This document shows, in pieces, positions 53,792-62,472 of a stretch of DNA of 64,000 bases. Made by a program: the position numbers and the translations under genes. Positions within the stretch are counted from its first letter, which is position 1. Every line of letters starts with the position of its first letter. The notes under the pieces were generated by a model. That model made no database searches. It worked only from the letters and a program-made list of their open reading frames with translations, and had not been told where the DNA came from. The stretch comes from Deltaproteobacteria bacterium (GTDB lineage: Bacteria; Desulfobacterota; Binatia; DP-6): contig VBKF01000089.1 in the NCBI GenBank assembly GCA_005888095.1, positions 101,898 through 165,897 of the forward strand. Direction: 5' to 3'.

Positions 53792-55774
53792 ATGAAGGCC
53801 GTGCTCGGCCTGCGGGACGCCGTCGAGAGCGACGGCCGCCACGTCCGGCTCATCGGGCTCGCGGTCGTGACGGGCATCCTCGGGGCGGTGGGCAACGTCG
53901 TCTTCCGGGAGGCGATCAGAGGCGCCACCTGGCTCTTCCAGGGCCGGCTCGCACCGCTCGGGCGCCCGGGGATCCCGCTGGCGCTCGTTGCCGGCGGGCT
54001 CGCCCTCCTCTGCCTCGACCGGTTCTTCCCCGGCGAGGTGCTCGGCTACGGCTTCCCGCGCTTCCTCGAGATGCTCCACCTGCACGGGGCGAGCGTGAAG
54101 CGGCGGTGGATGGTCGTGAAGACGCTCGGGGCCGCGATCTCGCTCGGCGCCGGCGCCGCCGTCGGCCGCGAAGGACCGATCGCGCAGATCGGCGGCTCGA
54201 TCGGCGCGGCGGTCGCGCGCCTCGGACGCCTCGCCGCCGAAGAGCGCAAGGTGCTGATCGCCTGCGGCGCGGGCGCGGGCATCGCCACGACGTTCAACGC
54301 GCCGCTGGGCGGCCTGCTCTTCGCGCAGGAGATCGTGCTGCTCGGCGAGGCGCATCTCGCGAACTTCAGCCTGATCGTCGTCGCCACCACGACCGCCGTG
54401 ATCGTCGCGCGCGGGCTCCTCGGCAACGAGCCGGTCTTTCACGTCATGCCGTTCGAGCTCGACAGCTACTGGGAGTGTCTGACCTACGGCGTGCTCGGCG
54501 TGGTGCTCGGCCTGCTGGCGGTCGGCTACATCCGCTTCTTCCACGCGGTCGCCGCGCGTGTACGTCGGAGCCCATGGCCGCGACCGGTGCTCCTCCTGGT
54601 CGGGCTCGCGCTGGTCGGCCTCCTCGACGTGGCGGTGCCGGGGAACGTCTCGGACGGCTACCCGGTCGTCGACCAGGCGCTCGCCGGTCGCCTGGCGCCG
54701 GGTCACATGGCCGTGCTCGCGGCCGCGAAGGTCGCCGGCAGCAGCCTCTCGCTCGGCTGCGGCGCGCCGGGCGGCGTCTTCGGCCCCATCTTCTTCATCG
54801 GGGCGATGACCGGCGGCGCCTTCCGCGGGCTGTCGGCGCTCGTCCTGCCCGGACTCACCGGCCCGCGCGGGTCCTACGCGCTCGTCGGCCTGGGCGCCTT
54901 CCTCGCCGCCACCACGCACGCGCCGCTGACCGCCATCTTCCTGCTCTTCGAGATGACGCAGAACTACACGGTCACCGTCCCGGCGCTGATCACCGCGATC
55001 GTCGGGCTGACGGTCGCCACCCGGCTCGAGCCGGAGTCGATCGACACCCTGGGGCTCACCGCCGAGGGCAAGAGCCTGCACCCGACGACCGAGCGCCAGG
55101 TGCTCGACCGCATCCCCGTGGCCGCGGTGTACCACCGCGAGGCGGAGACGATCCCCGAGCGGGCGACGCTCCCGGAGGTGCTCCGCATCGTCGCCGGCAG
55201 CCGGAGCGCCACCTTCCCCGTGCTAGACGACGCGGGCGAGCTGGTGGGGGTGCTCGCCTTCGGCGCGCTGCGCTCGCTCCTGCTCGAGGAAGACCTCGGC
55301 CCGCTCGTGGTCGCTCGCGACCTCTGCGAGCCTCGCTTCGCCAAGCTCAGCCCGGAGGCGAGCCTCGGCGACGCGTTCCGGCTCCTCGAGGGCGAAGGAG
55401 TCGAGGAGCTGCCCGTCGTCGATCCCGCGAACCCGAGCCGGCTTCTCGGCCTCCTCTCCCGCGCCGACCTGATCGCCGCCTACAACCGGACCGTCGCGGC
55501 GCTCGGCGCGCTGCCGGCCTCCGCGCGTCCCGGGCCCCAGTGGGCGGACTCCTACCGGGTGCTGGTCGTCTCGGCGCCGCGCACCTGGGTGGGGCGGTCG
55601 CTGCGCGAGATCGACTGCCGCGCGCGCCACGGCGTCGCCGTCCTCGCGGTACAGCCGGGGGGACGGGTCGAGCCCGGGTACGAGCTGCCCGATCCGGACC
55701 GTCCGTTCGCCGCGCACGACACGGTGGTGCTCGCCGGGACGGCCGACGGGCTGCGCGCCGCGCAGGCTTTCTAG
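53792..55774 (+). CDS. ClC chloride channel/antiporter with CBS pair and TrkA-C domain
   Basis: 660 residues. The membrane part has AVGREGPIAQIGGSI with gating Glu127, CGAPGGVFGPIFFIG, and FLAATTHAPLTAIFLLFEMT, the ClC pore motifs. A CBS pair follows (about 455-585) and ends in a TrkA-C-like domain (about 590-660, VGRSLREIDCRARHGVAVLA). CBS and TrkA-C parts usually bind nucleotides and gate transport. The start ATG lies 10 bp after the SnoaL gene. The stop codon TAG belongs to a dispersed palindromic repeat. Confidence 0.93.
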   Translation: MKAVLGLRDAVESDGRHVRLIGLAVVTGILGAVGNVVFREAIRGATWLFQGRLAPLGRPGIPLALVAGGLALLCLDRFFPGEVLGYGFPRFLEMLHLHGASVKRRWMVVKTLGAAISLGAGAAVGREGPIAQIGGSIGAAVARLGRLAAEERKVLIACGAGAGIATTFNAPLGGLLFAQEIVLLGEAHLANFSLIVVATTTAVIVARGLLGNEPVFHVMPFELDSYWECLTYGVLGVVLGLLAVGYIRFFHAVAARVRRSPWPRPVLLLVGLALVGLLDVAVPGNVSDGYPVVDQALAGRLAPGHMAVLAAAKVAGSSLSLGCGAPGGVFGPIFFIGAMTGGAFRGLSALVLPGLTGPRGSYALVGLGAFLAATTHAPLTAIFLLFEMTQNYTVTVPALITAIVGLTVATRLEPESIDTLGLTAEGKSLHPTTERQVLDRIPVAAVYHREAETIPERATLPEVLRIVAGSRSATFPVLDDAGELVGVLAFGALRSLLLEEDLGPLVVARDLCEPRFAKLSPEASLGDAFRLLEGEGVEELPVVDPANPSRLLGLLSRADLIAAYNRTVAALGALPASARPGPQWADSYRVLVVSAPRTWVGRSLREIDCRARHGVAVLAVQPGGRVEPGYELPDPDRPFAAHDTVVLAGTADGLRAAQAF

Positions 55775-55878
55775 ATCAGCGAGGGGCTCCGCCCCTCGCC
55801 CCGTCGGGCGAAGCCCGCCGGGTCCTCACTCCCCGCTCGCTTCGCTCGGCCGCGCGCGCGGCGCGCGCGGAGATTCCA
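55771..55878 (+). repeat. Gene-end palindromic element, copy C
   Basis: Begins CTAGATCAGCGAGGGGCTCC, ends GAGATTCCA, with the same three hairpin blocks as copy B. The ClC stop codon is its TAG. Nearly identical to copy B over its full length. Confidence 0.88.
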
Positions 55879-55893
55879 TCTCGAGTGGAGCGC

Positions 55894-56094
55894 CTAGCTC
55901 GCCGCGGCGCGCTTGCGGTTCTTGGAGCCAGGAGGGCGGCCCGGGCCGCGCCGGCCGCGGCGCCGTCGCCGCCGCCGCGTGGCGGTCTTCCCGCCTCTGC
56001 CGCTCGCTCCGCCGAGAAGGCCCGCTATCGCGTGACTGATCTCCTGACGGACGAGGTCTCGGATCACGGTGATCAGACTCTTCTGGCGCGGCAT
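55894..56094 (-). CDS. Small basic AT-hook-like DNA-binding protein
   Basis: 66 residues. The ATG has an excellent AAGGAGGT ribosome site 6 nt upstream. The N-terminal half forms an amphipathic helix (LITVIRDLVRQEISHAIAGL), and the rest is Arg-rich with RRGPGRPPGSKNRKR, an AT-hook core (GRP flanked by basic residues) as in H1/HMGA-like bacterial proteins. It could be a nucleoid-associated protein, the helix giving dimerisation. Its 3' end is about 15 bp from repeat copy C. Confidence 0.75.
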   Translation of the reverse strand: MPRQKSLITVIRDLVRQEISHAIAGLLGGASGRGGKTATRRRRRRRGRRGPGRPPGSKNRKRAAAS

Positions 56095-56153
56095 ACCGCT
56101 ACCTCCTTGGGAAGAGGCCTGCTCCTACTCCAAGCTCTCCGCCGTGGCAAGAC

Positions 56154-56768
56154 TTATTTCCTGACTTCCGACGGCTCGCTCGGGTTTGAAACCTGTATTC
56201 CTTCGAGATGTAGCCCGCCCACGTCGACGAATTCCATGTCGGCAAGGCGGCGCCGCATTTCGACAACGCCTGGGAATGGCCCGCCAATACGCCCCGATGC
56301 GCGGTAAATGTAATCGTGCACCGGTGCATATAAATCCACTCCCCGCGCTTCCGGATGCACCTCTTCCGTCTCGGTCAGGTCTTCGACCCGCGTGGCTTCG
56401 GGTACGGAGGCGTGGAGCGCCTGCCGCAGGCCGTCCGCCAGCGCGCGGGAGAACATCTCGGCGTGGAACGTGAAGGCGGCCGCGCGCACCTCTCGCCGGC
56501 GCTCGAGCCTCATGCCGACGCCCGAGCCGCCTTCGACCAGCGCGTCCGCGAGGGCGCCCGCGGGCGGCTCCGGTGCGAGGAGAACCGCGTGGGAGCCCGC
56601 GACGAACAGCTCCTTCAGGCGCTCGCCGAGCGACTCCGGCTCCAGGTCGAGCTTGGAACCGCAGAGCACGAGCCCCTCGCGCTCGCCGCGCGCGGCGAGG
56701 AATCCCGCGACGAAGGCCCGGACGACATCCTCGCGCCCGTGCACCGCGATTTCGTACCAGCGCGTCAC
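56154..56768 (-). CDS. Hypothetical protein
   Basis: 204 residues from the GTG at 56768, starting 7 bp after the antiporter stop; an in-frame start at 56807 lies inside that gene. It begins VTRWYEIAVHGREDVVRAFV and has LGERLKELFVAGSHAVLLAP and TFHAEMFSRALADGLRQALH. No transmembrane segment or known motif. Placement suggests co-transcription with the antiporter. I do not recognise the family. Confidence 0.65.
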   Translation of the reverse strand: MTRWYEIAVHGREDVVRAFVAGFLAARGEREGLVLCGSKLDLEPESLGERLKELFVAGSHAVLLAPEPPAGALADALVEGGSGVGMRLERRREVRAAAFTFHAEMFSRALADGLRQALHASVPEATRVEDLTETEEVHPEARGVDLYAPVHDYIYRASGRIGGPFPGVVEMRRRLADMEFVDVGGLHLEGIQVSNPSEPSEVRK

Positions 56769-56775
56769 GGTCGAG

Positions 56776-58131
56776 TCATCCGAAGAACAGCCAGGTGACG
56801 AGCGCAAACACCGGGATCAGGACCGGCAACGAATAGCGGACGATGTAGCCGAAAAACGACGGCATGGATACCCCAGCTTCCTCTGCGATCGACTTGACCA
56901 TGAAATTCGGCGCGTTTCCGATGTATGTGTTCGCACCCATGAACACGGATCCGGTGGCGATCGCCTGCAAATAGGCGTGATGCTCCCCGATGAGCCGCGG
57001 AATCGCGGCGCCTTCGACGACACCCGGGTACAGCCGGCCGAGCGCGGTGGAGAGGAAGGTCAGATAGGTCGGCGCGTTGTCGAGGAACGAGGAGAGGATT
57101 CCGCTCGCCCAGAAGAAGTGGGCCGGCGCGCGCACCGCGCGCACGACGAAGGCCATTCCCCCATGCTCGCCGGCGCGCAGCATGGCGAGCGCGGGAATGA
57201 TCGTCGTGAAGATGGCGGCGAACAGGATCGCGACCTCGCGGATCGGCGCCCAGGAGTACTCGTTCTCCTGCCGGATGCGAGCCGAAGTGGTGAACCAGGA
57301 GCCCGCGAGCATCGCGAGCAGGACGGCGTCGCGCACCAGGTTCTGCACCTGCTGGCGCACGCCGAGGATGATCACGTCGCCGCCGGACCAGACTCCCGAC
57401 AGGATCACCGCACCGAGCACGCCGCCGAGGAGGAGAAGGTTGTGCCAGCCCTCGACCGCGAGCGGCTCGCGCGGGCCGTGCGGAGGCTCGCGGACCACCC
57501 AGTCCTCCCGCCGCCAGTAGTAGACGTCGTGGAGCGCGTAGACGCCGAGCACCACCAGCACCACCAGCGCCGTCTGCTTCCATACCGTGAACGTCCAGAA
57601 GAACGGCACCCCGTGCAGGAAGCCGAGGAACAGCGGCGGGTCGCCGAGCGGGGTCAGGGCGCCGCCGACGTTCGCCACCAGGAAGATGAAGAACACGATC
57701 GTGTGCGCCCGGTGCCGGCGCGCGCGGTTGGCGCGCAGCAGCGGGCGGATCATCAGCATCGCCGCGCCGGTCGTGCCAACCCACGACGCGAGCACGGTGC
57801 CGATCGCGATCAGCACGCAGTTGGTCACCGGGGATCCGCGGAGCGAGCCCCGCACGTAGATCCCCCCGCCGATGGTGAACAGGGTGGCGATCAGGATGAT
57901 GAAGGGGACGTAGTCGGCCACCGCCACGTGGGCGAGCTCGTGCACGGCCGGCTCGCCGTAGGCGAGCACGAACGGCACCACCAGCACCGCCGACCAGGCC
58001 GCCGACACCTTCGGGAAGTGATGGTGCCAGAAGACCGGCGCGAGGAGCGGGAAGAGCGCGATCGACAGGAGGACCCCGGCGAAGGGAATGGCGCTCCACA
58101 CCGGGAGGATCGCGCCGAGCTCCGTTTCCAT
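56776..58131 (-). CDS. NhaD-type sodium:proton antiporter
   Basis: 451 residues with about 12 membrane helices. Landmarks include GGGIYVRGSLRGSPVTNCVL, VGTTGAAMLMIRPLLRANR, and FFIFLVANVGGALTPLGDPP LFLGFL, the ion-transporter-superfamily signature of NhaD/ArsB-like proteins. It should exchange sodium for protons across the inner membrane. It follows the helix-hairpin-helix gene by 6 bp and is followed by the hypothetical at 56154. Confidence 0.88.
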   Translation of the reverse strand: METELGAILPVWSAIPFAGVLLSIALFPLLAPVFWHHHFPKVSAAWSAVLVVPFVLAYGEPAVHELAHVAVADYVPFIILIATLFTIGGGIYVRGSLRGSPVTNCVLIAIGTVLASWVGTTGAAMLMIRPLLRANRARRHRAHTIVFFIFLVANVGGALTPLGDPPLFLGFLHGVPFFWTFTVWKQTALVVLVVLGVYALHDVYYWRREDWVVREPPHGPREPLAVEGWHNLLLLGGVLGAVILSGVWSGGDVIILGVRQQVQNLVRDAVLLAMLAGSWFTTSARIRQENEYSWAPIREVAILFAAIFTTIIPALAMLRAGEHGGMAFVVRAVRAPAHFFWASGILSSFLDNAPTYLTFLSTALGRLYPGVVEGAAIPRLIGEHHAYLQAIATGSVFMGANTYIGNAPNFMVKSIAEEAGVSMPSFFGYIVRYSLPVLIPVFALVTWLFFG

Positions 58132-58137
58132 GTCCGC

Positions 58138-58428
58138 TCAGCGCCTGCGCCCGACGGTCACCCGGTCCGCGACCCTCTGAAACTCACGCTCCGTGAGGAT
58201 GCGCCGCTCGACGAGCTCGTGCGGCTCCTCGTAAGGCCGCCCCTCGACGACCCGCCGCGCCATGCTCGGCGTGATGCCCGGGAGCTTTTCGATCGCGCGC
58301 CGCGAGGCGGTGTTCAAATCGAGGGGACGCGGCGCCGGCGCATCGCGACGGCGGTGAACGAGCCCGCATGCGGGCCCGACGAAGGCTGCCGCCAGGCAGA
58401 CGGCCCGCAGCGCACGACTTCGCAGCAT
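58138..58428 (-). CDS. ComEA-like helix-hairpin-helix protein
   Basis: 96 residues. The N-terminus is a signal peptide or lipoprotein-like leader (AVCLAAAFVGPACG). The rest is one ComEA domain: LDLNTASRRAIEKLPGITPS MARRVVEG. This fold binds DNA without sequence preference; ComEA proteins take up DNA in the periplasm, but short versions occur in non-competent bacteria. It lies 32 bp after the PBP gene. Confidence 0.85.
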   Translation of the reverse strand: MLRSRALRAVCLAAAFVGPACGLVHRRRDAPAPRPLDLNTASRRAIEKLPGITPSMARRVVEGRPYEEPHELVERRILTEREFQRVADRVTVGRRR

Positions 58429-58460
58429 GAGCGCCGGAGCCTATACCCCGCACGCCCGGT

Positions 58461-60809
58461 TCAGCGGAAGAGCCGCCCGACCCAGCCGAACATCCGCCGC
58501 CCTCCCGCCCCGATGGCGCGCCCGCCGCCACGCAGCGCGTCCCCCAGCCCCTCGCCGACGGCGGTCCATACCGCGCGGTGCCGATCGCAGGGACGCTGGG
58601 GCTCGGTGCCGGCGAGGAACGGCTCACGCCGCACCTCGGGGCAGCCGGCCGTCGCGAGGAGTCCGGAGGAGGGGTCGACGTCCCGCCAGACGACGTCGTC
58701 GGGCACCTCGAACGGACGCCCCGCCCGGGGCCCGGCCGTCGCGCGCACGAAGTCGATCCAGATGGGCAGCGCGCCCTCGGCGCCGGTGAACCCGGTCGGC
58801 GCGCCGTCGTCGAAGCCCACCCAGACGCCGGCGATCACCTCGGGGGTGAAGCCGATGAACCAGGCGTCGCGGGTGTCGTCCGTCGTGCCGGTCTTGCCGG
58901 CCGCGGTGCCGTCGATCCCGGCGCGGCGGGCGGCGCGCGCGGTGCCGGTGTCCACGACACGCTCGAGGAGATGCGTGACCAGGTACGCGACGCCCGGGTC
59001 GAGCACTCGAGTCTCCTCGGCGCGCGCCGCGTACAGCGTCTCGCCGGCCGACGAGGTGATCGCCACCACCAGGTCCGCCGGCCGCTTGATGCCGCCGCTC
59101 GCGAACACGCCGTACGCCGCGGTGAGGTCGAGGAGCGAGGTCTCCGCGACCCCGAGGGCGAGGGACGGCACCATCGGCAGCGGCCCGGGGATACCCAGGT
59201 CGGCAGCGGCGCCGGCGACGGCGTCGAGACCGACGTCGAGCGCGAGGCGCGCGGTGGCGGCGTTGAGGGACTGGGCGAGCGCGTCCTCGAGCGGCAGGCT
59301 ACCGTGGAAGACGCCGTCGTAGTTCGCGGGCCGCCACACGTGGCCGCCCGCCGCCACCGCGAGCGGTGAGTCGTCGAGCGGTGAGACGACCGTGCGCGCG
59401 GACATGTCGGGGCGCCGGGCGGGATCGAGCGCGGCCAGGTAGACGAAGGGTTTGAACGCCGAGCCCGGCTGGCGGCGCGCCCGCACGGCGCGATCGAGCG
59501 GGCTCGACCCGTAGTCGTGCCCCCCGACGAGGGCGAGGATGCGGCCGCTGGTGGGGTCGAGCGCGACCAGCGCCGCCTGCAGGGGCCCCGGGTCGCGCCG
59601 GCGCCGTGCCCGCGCCCGATCGGACGACTCCAGCCGCCGCCGGACGGCGCGCTCGGCCTCGCGCTGCGCGTCGGCGTCGACGGCGGTGAAGACCGCAAGC
59701 CCCGGCGCGCGGGCCGCGTCCGGCGGCAGCAGGCGGCCGAGCTCGCGCGCGACCTCGTCGGCGACGTAGAGCGCGCCGACGGGCCGGGCATGAGGCGCCG
59801 CCAGACGCAGCGGCTCGCCCCGCGCCCGTTGCCCCGCGGCCTGGTCGAGCGCGCCGTCCTCGACCATCGCCGCCAGGACGCGGTTGCGCCGGGCGAGCGC
59901 CGCGGCCGCATGCTGGCGCGGCGCGAGTCCGTTCGGCGAGCGGATGATGCCGGCGAGGAGGGCGCACTCGGCGGGGCCGAGCTCGCCGAGCGGCTTCGCG
60001 AAGTAGGCGTCCGCCGCCTCGGCGAAGCCGTGGATCGGGACCGCGCCGTCCTCGCCGAGGTAGACCGAGGCGAGGTAGCGGCGGAGGATCTCCTCCTTGG
60101 TCGCGTGCGCCTCGAGCAGGAGCGCCAGCACGGCTTCGCGCGCCTTGCGCCCGAGCGTGCGGCGCGGCGTCAGGAAGACGTTCTTCGCGAGCTGCTGCGA
60201 GATCGTGCTGCCTCCCTGCCGTCGCCCCCCCGCGCGCAGGTCGGCGAGCAGCGCACGGGCGATGGCCGTCGGATCGATGCCGGGATGGTGGAAGAAGTGT
60301 CGGTCCTCGGCGGCGAGCACGGCGGCCCGGCAGGCGGGCGGCGCGGGATCGGCGCCGGCGTCGAGCGCGCCGCCGCTGCGGCCGAGCGTGGCCAGCACCT
60401 CGGGCTCGAGGTCGAGCGTGTCGAGCGGCGTGCCGTCGGCGGCGCGGATGTCCGCGACGCGCCGGCCCTGCACGGCGACGCGCGCCGGGCGCGGGGCGGG
60501 CGCCCACGGCGCAGGCGACGGGCGCGGCGCGATCTCCACCGCGCCGCCCGCCGCGCGGTAGGAGCCGGCCACGAGCGCGTCGCCCGCGGCCTGCCGGTAG
60601 CCGAGGCGGGCGAGCTTGCGCGCGAGCGAGCCGCCCGGCACCGGCGCGTCGCGGCGCAGCACGGTGGGTGCCGCATAGATGCGCACGGCGCCGAGCGCGG
60701 GGCCCGCGAGGTAAGCGCGCACCTGGCGGTCGAGCCGCGCGAGCGCGATTCCGCCGATTGCCGCGAGGGCCACGGCGACGAGCACCAGGACGCGGCGCAG
60801 GCGCGGCAT
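58461..60809 (-). CDS. Class A penicillin-binding protein (PBP1b-like)
   Basis: 782 residues from the ATG at 60809, with GGAGG 3 nt upstream. A membrane anchor (VLVLVAVALAAIGGIALA) precedes a UB2H-like region, the GT51 glycosyltransferase with the catalytic AAEDRHFFHHPGIDPTAI and GGSTISQQLAKN, and the transpeptidase with SxxK (PGSAFKPFVYLA), SLN (AQSLNAAT) and KTGTT. It polymerises and cross-links peptidoglycan. Upstream of a ComEA-like gene and an antiporter on the same strand. Confidence 0.94.
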   Translation of the reverse strand: MPRLRRVLVLVAVALAAIGGIALARLDRQVRAYLAGPALGAVRIYAAPTVLRRDAPVPGGSLARKLARLGYRQAAGDALVAGSYRAAGGAVEIAPRPSPAPWAPAPRPARVAVQGRRVADIRAADGTPLDTLDLEPEVLATLGRSGGALDAGADPAPPACRAAVLAAEDRHFFHHPGIDPTAIARALLADLRAGGRRQGGSTISQQLAKNVFLTPRRTLGRKAREAVLALLLEAHATKEEILRRYLASVYLGEDGAVPIHGFAEAADAYFAKPLGELGPAECALLAGIIRSPNGLAPRQHAAAALARRNRVLAAMVEDGALDQAAGQRARGEPLRLAAPHARPVGALYVADEVARELGRLLPPDAARAPGLAVFTAVDADAQREAERAVRRRLESSDRARARRRRDPGPLQAALVALDPTSGRILALVGGHDYGSSPLDRAVRARRQPGSAFKPFVYLAALDPARRPDMSARTVVSPLDDSPLAVAAGGHVWRPANYDGVFHGSLPLEDALAQSLNAATARLALDVGLDAVAGAAADLGIPGPLPMVPSLALGVAETSLLDLTAAYGVFASGGIKRPADLVVAITSSAGETLYAARAEETRVLDPGVAYLVTHLLERVVDTGTARAARRAGIDGTAAGKTGTTDDTRDAWFIGFTPEVIAGVWVGFDDGAPTGFTGAEGALPIWIDFVRATAGPRAGRPFEVPDDVVWRDVDPSSGLLATAGCPEVRREPFLAGTEPQRPCDRHRAVWTAVGEGLGDALRGGGRAIGAGGRRMFGWVGRLFR

Positions 60810-60911
60810 CGTCCTCCGATTCGTAGCACACGGTGGCGCGGCGTCCACCGCCGAGTTTTTTTCGTGTGGCCGACTTGTCAGCGCGGTCGCACGGCGCTAT
60901 GAGCCGAACGT

Positions 60912-61127
60912 ATGCAGGAAGTCATGCGCCGGCCGCATCCGGGCCCGCCGCAGAGTCAGACCGATCAGTTCGACGCGATGGTCCAGGGGCTGCGCGACAG
61001 CGCGGACCTCCTCGAGCGCCTCGGACGCGACGTCGCCGTGCGCTCGATCCTCGTCGACGTGCTCGCCGACCTGCTGAACGGCTCGATGGCGACCGTTCGC
61101 TTCGTGGCGAGCGCGCTGCTCGGCTGA
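60912..61127 (+). CDS. Small hypothetical protein
   Basis: 71 residues. Mostly helical (FDAMVQGLRDSADLLERLGR, then VRSILVDVLADLLNGSMATV) and ends FVASALLG. No clear ribosome site. It lies 70 bp before the acyl-CoA dehydrogenase and divergent from the PBP gene. Not recognised. Confidence 0.55.
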   Translation: MQEVMRRPHPGPPQSQTDQFDAMVQGLRDSADLLERLGRDVAVRSILVDVLADLLNGSMATVRFVASALLG

Positions 61128-61197
61128 GCCCCCGCGCGCGGGTTTGTCTCGGCGCCCTGGATCCTGGTAAGCGATCCGGAGGGAAGGAGGAGAGCCG

Positions 61198-62409
61198 GTG
61201 AACCTCGCCTACAGCGCAGAGTACGAACGCTTCCGCACCGAGGTGCGCCGCTTCCTCGTCGAGCACTGGAGCGAGCCGGGGGGCGAGCGAGCCGCCAGCC
61301 TCGCCGACCTGACCGGCGCGCACGTCCGGACCGACGCGCGCGCCACCGCGTTCCGCCTGCTGGCGATCGAGCGCGGCTACCTCTACCGCCACGTGCCGCG
61401 GCGCTACGGCGGCTCGGAGCAGCCCGCCGATCCGCTCAAGTCGGCGATCATCGCCGATGAGTTCCGTCGCGTCCGTGCGCCCTACGAGATCATGGGCCAG
61501 GGGCCGAGCATGCTCGTGCCCACGCTGCTCGAGCACGGCACCGAGGCGCAGAAGGAGCGCTTCATCCGCGACACCCTGCTCGGCACGCTCCGCTGGTGCC
61601 AGGGCTACAGCGAGCCGGGCGCGGGCAGCGATCTCGCCTCGCTCCGCACGCGGGCCATCCTCGACGACGGCCACTGGGTGGTGACCGGCCAGAAGATCTG
61701 GACCTCGAACGCGCAGGACGCCGAGTGGATGTTCGCCCTGGTGCGGACGGAGCCCGAGAAGCCGAAGCACGACGGCTTGAGCTACCTCCTGATCGACATG
61801 AAGACCCCCGGCATCGAGGTGCGTCCGCTCCGCCAGATGACGGGCGACGCCGACTTCAACGAGGTCTTCCTCGAGAACGCGCGCGTGCCCGAGGAGAACA
61901 TCGTCGGCAGGCGGGGTCAGGGCTGGGTGGTCAGTCGCTCGACGCTCAAGCACGAGCGGGCGCTGATCGGCGGCGCACACCTGACGCGGCGCACGTTCGA
62001 CGGGCTCGTGATGCTCGCGCGCGCGCTCGAGCGCGACGGCCGGCCCGCGATCCAGGATCCGGTCATCCGCAACCGCCTGGCCGAGCTCGAGGCACGGCTG
62101 CTCGCGGCCGAGTACCACGGCTACCGTCTCCTCACCATGAGCGCGCGTGGAACCGAGCCGGGGCTCGCCGCCCTGGTCACCAAGCTCTACTCGACGGTCC
62201 TCGGCTACGACATCGCGAAGCTCGCCATGGACGTCATGGCCGATCGCGGGCTGCTCGCCCCGGGCGAGGCGAACGCGCCCGCCATGGGCATGTTCGGCCT
62301 CGCCTACATGTGGTCGCTCGGCGTGCTGATCGCCGGGGGGGCCGCCAACATCCAGCGCAACATCGTCGCCGAGCGCGGCCTCGGGCTGCCGCGCGATCCC
62401 CGGAAGTAG
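61198..62409 (+). CDS. Acyl-CoA dehydrogenase
   Basis: 403 residues from the GTG at 61198, with a strong AAGGAGGAG site upstream. The flavin/substrate motifs are present: WCQGYSEPGAGSDLASLRTR and QKIWTSNAQDAEWMFALVR, then the C-terminal ANIQRNIVAERGLGLPR. It oxidises a CoA thioester with FAD. It is paired with a second, diverged homologue 63 bp downstream, a pattern common for heterotetrameric sterol side-chain dehydrogenases in soil bacteria; that role here is inference. Confidence 0.93.
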   Translation: MNLAYSAEYERFRTEVRRFLVEHWSEPGGERAASLADLTGAHVRTDARATAFRLLAIERGYLYRHVPRRYGGSEQPADPLKSAIIADEFRRVRAPYEIMGQGPSMLVPTLLEHGTEAQKERFIRDTLLGTLRWCQGYSEPGAGSDLASLRTRAILDDGHWVVTGQKIWTSNAQDAEWMFALVRTEPEKPKHDGLSYLLIDMKTPGIEVRPLRQMTGDADFNEVFLENARVPEENIVGRRGQGWVVSRSTLKHERALIGGAHLTRRTFDGLVMLARALERDGRPAIQDPVIRNRLAELEARLLAAEYHGYRLLTMSARGTEPGLAALVTKLYSTVLGYDIAKLAMDVMADRGLLAPGEANAPAMGMFGLAYMWSLGVLIAGGAANIQRNIVAERGLGLPRDPRK

Positions 62410-62472
62410 GCGGCGGCGGAGCGCCATCGCGGAGCGCGCCAGCGCGGAGCATGATTCAGAGCGGAGCGTGAT
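62410..62472. repeat. GCGGAGC-rich spacer between the dehydrogenase genes
   Basis: Four imperfect copies of (G)CGGAGC(G) occur within 63 bp, similar in style to the GCGGAGCG block in imuB near 1150-1195. May be a degraded REP-like element. Confidence 0.35.

Noticed and set aside
56392..59322. 976-residue forward frame
   Set aside because: Shadow of the antiporter and PBP genes on the other strand; composition is Arg/Ser/Pro-rich with no domain.
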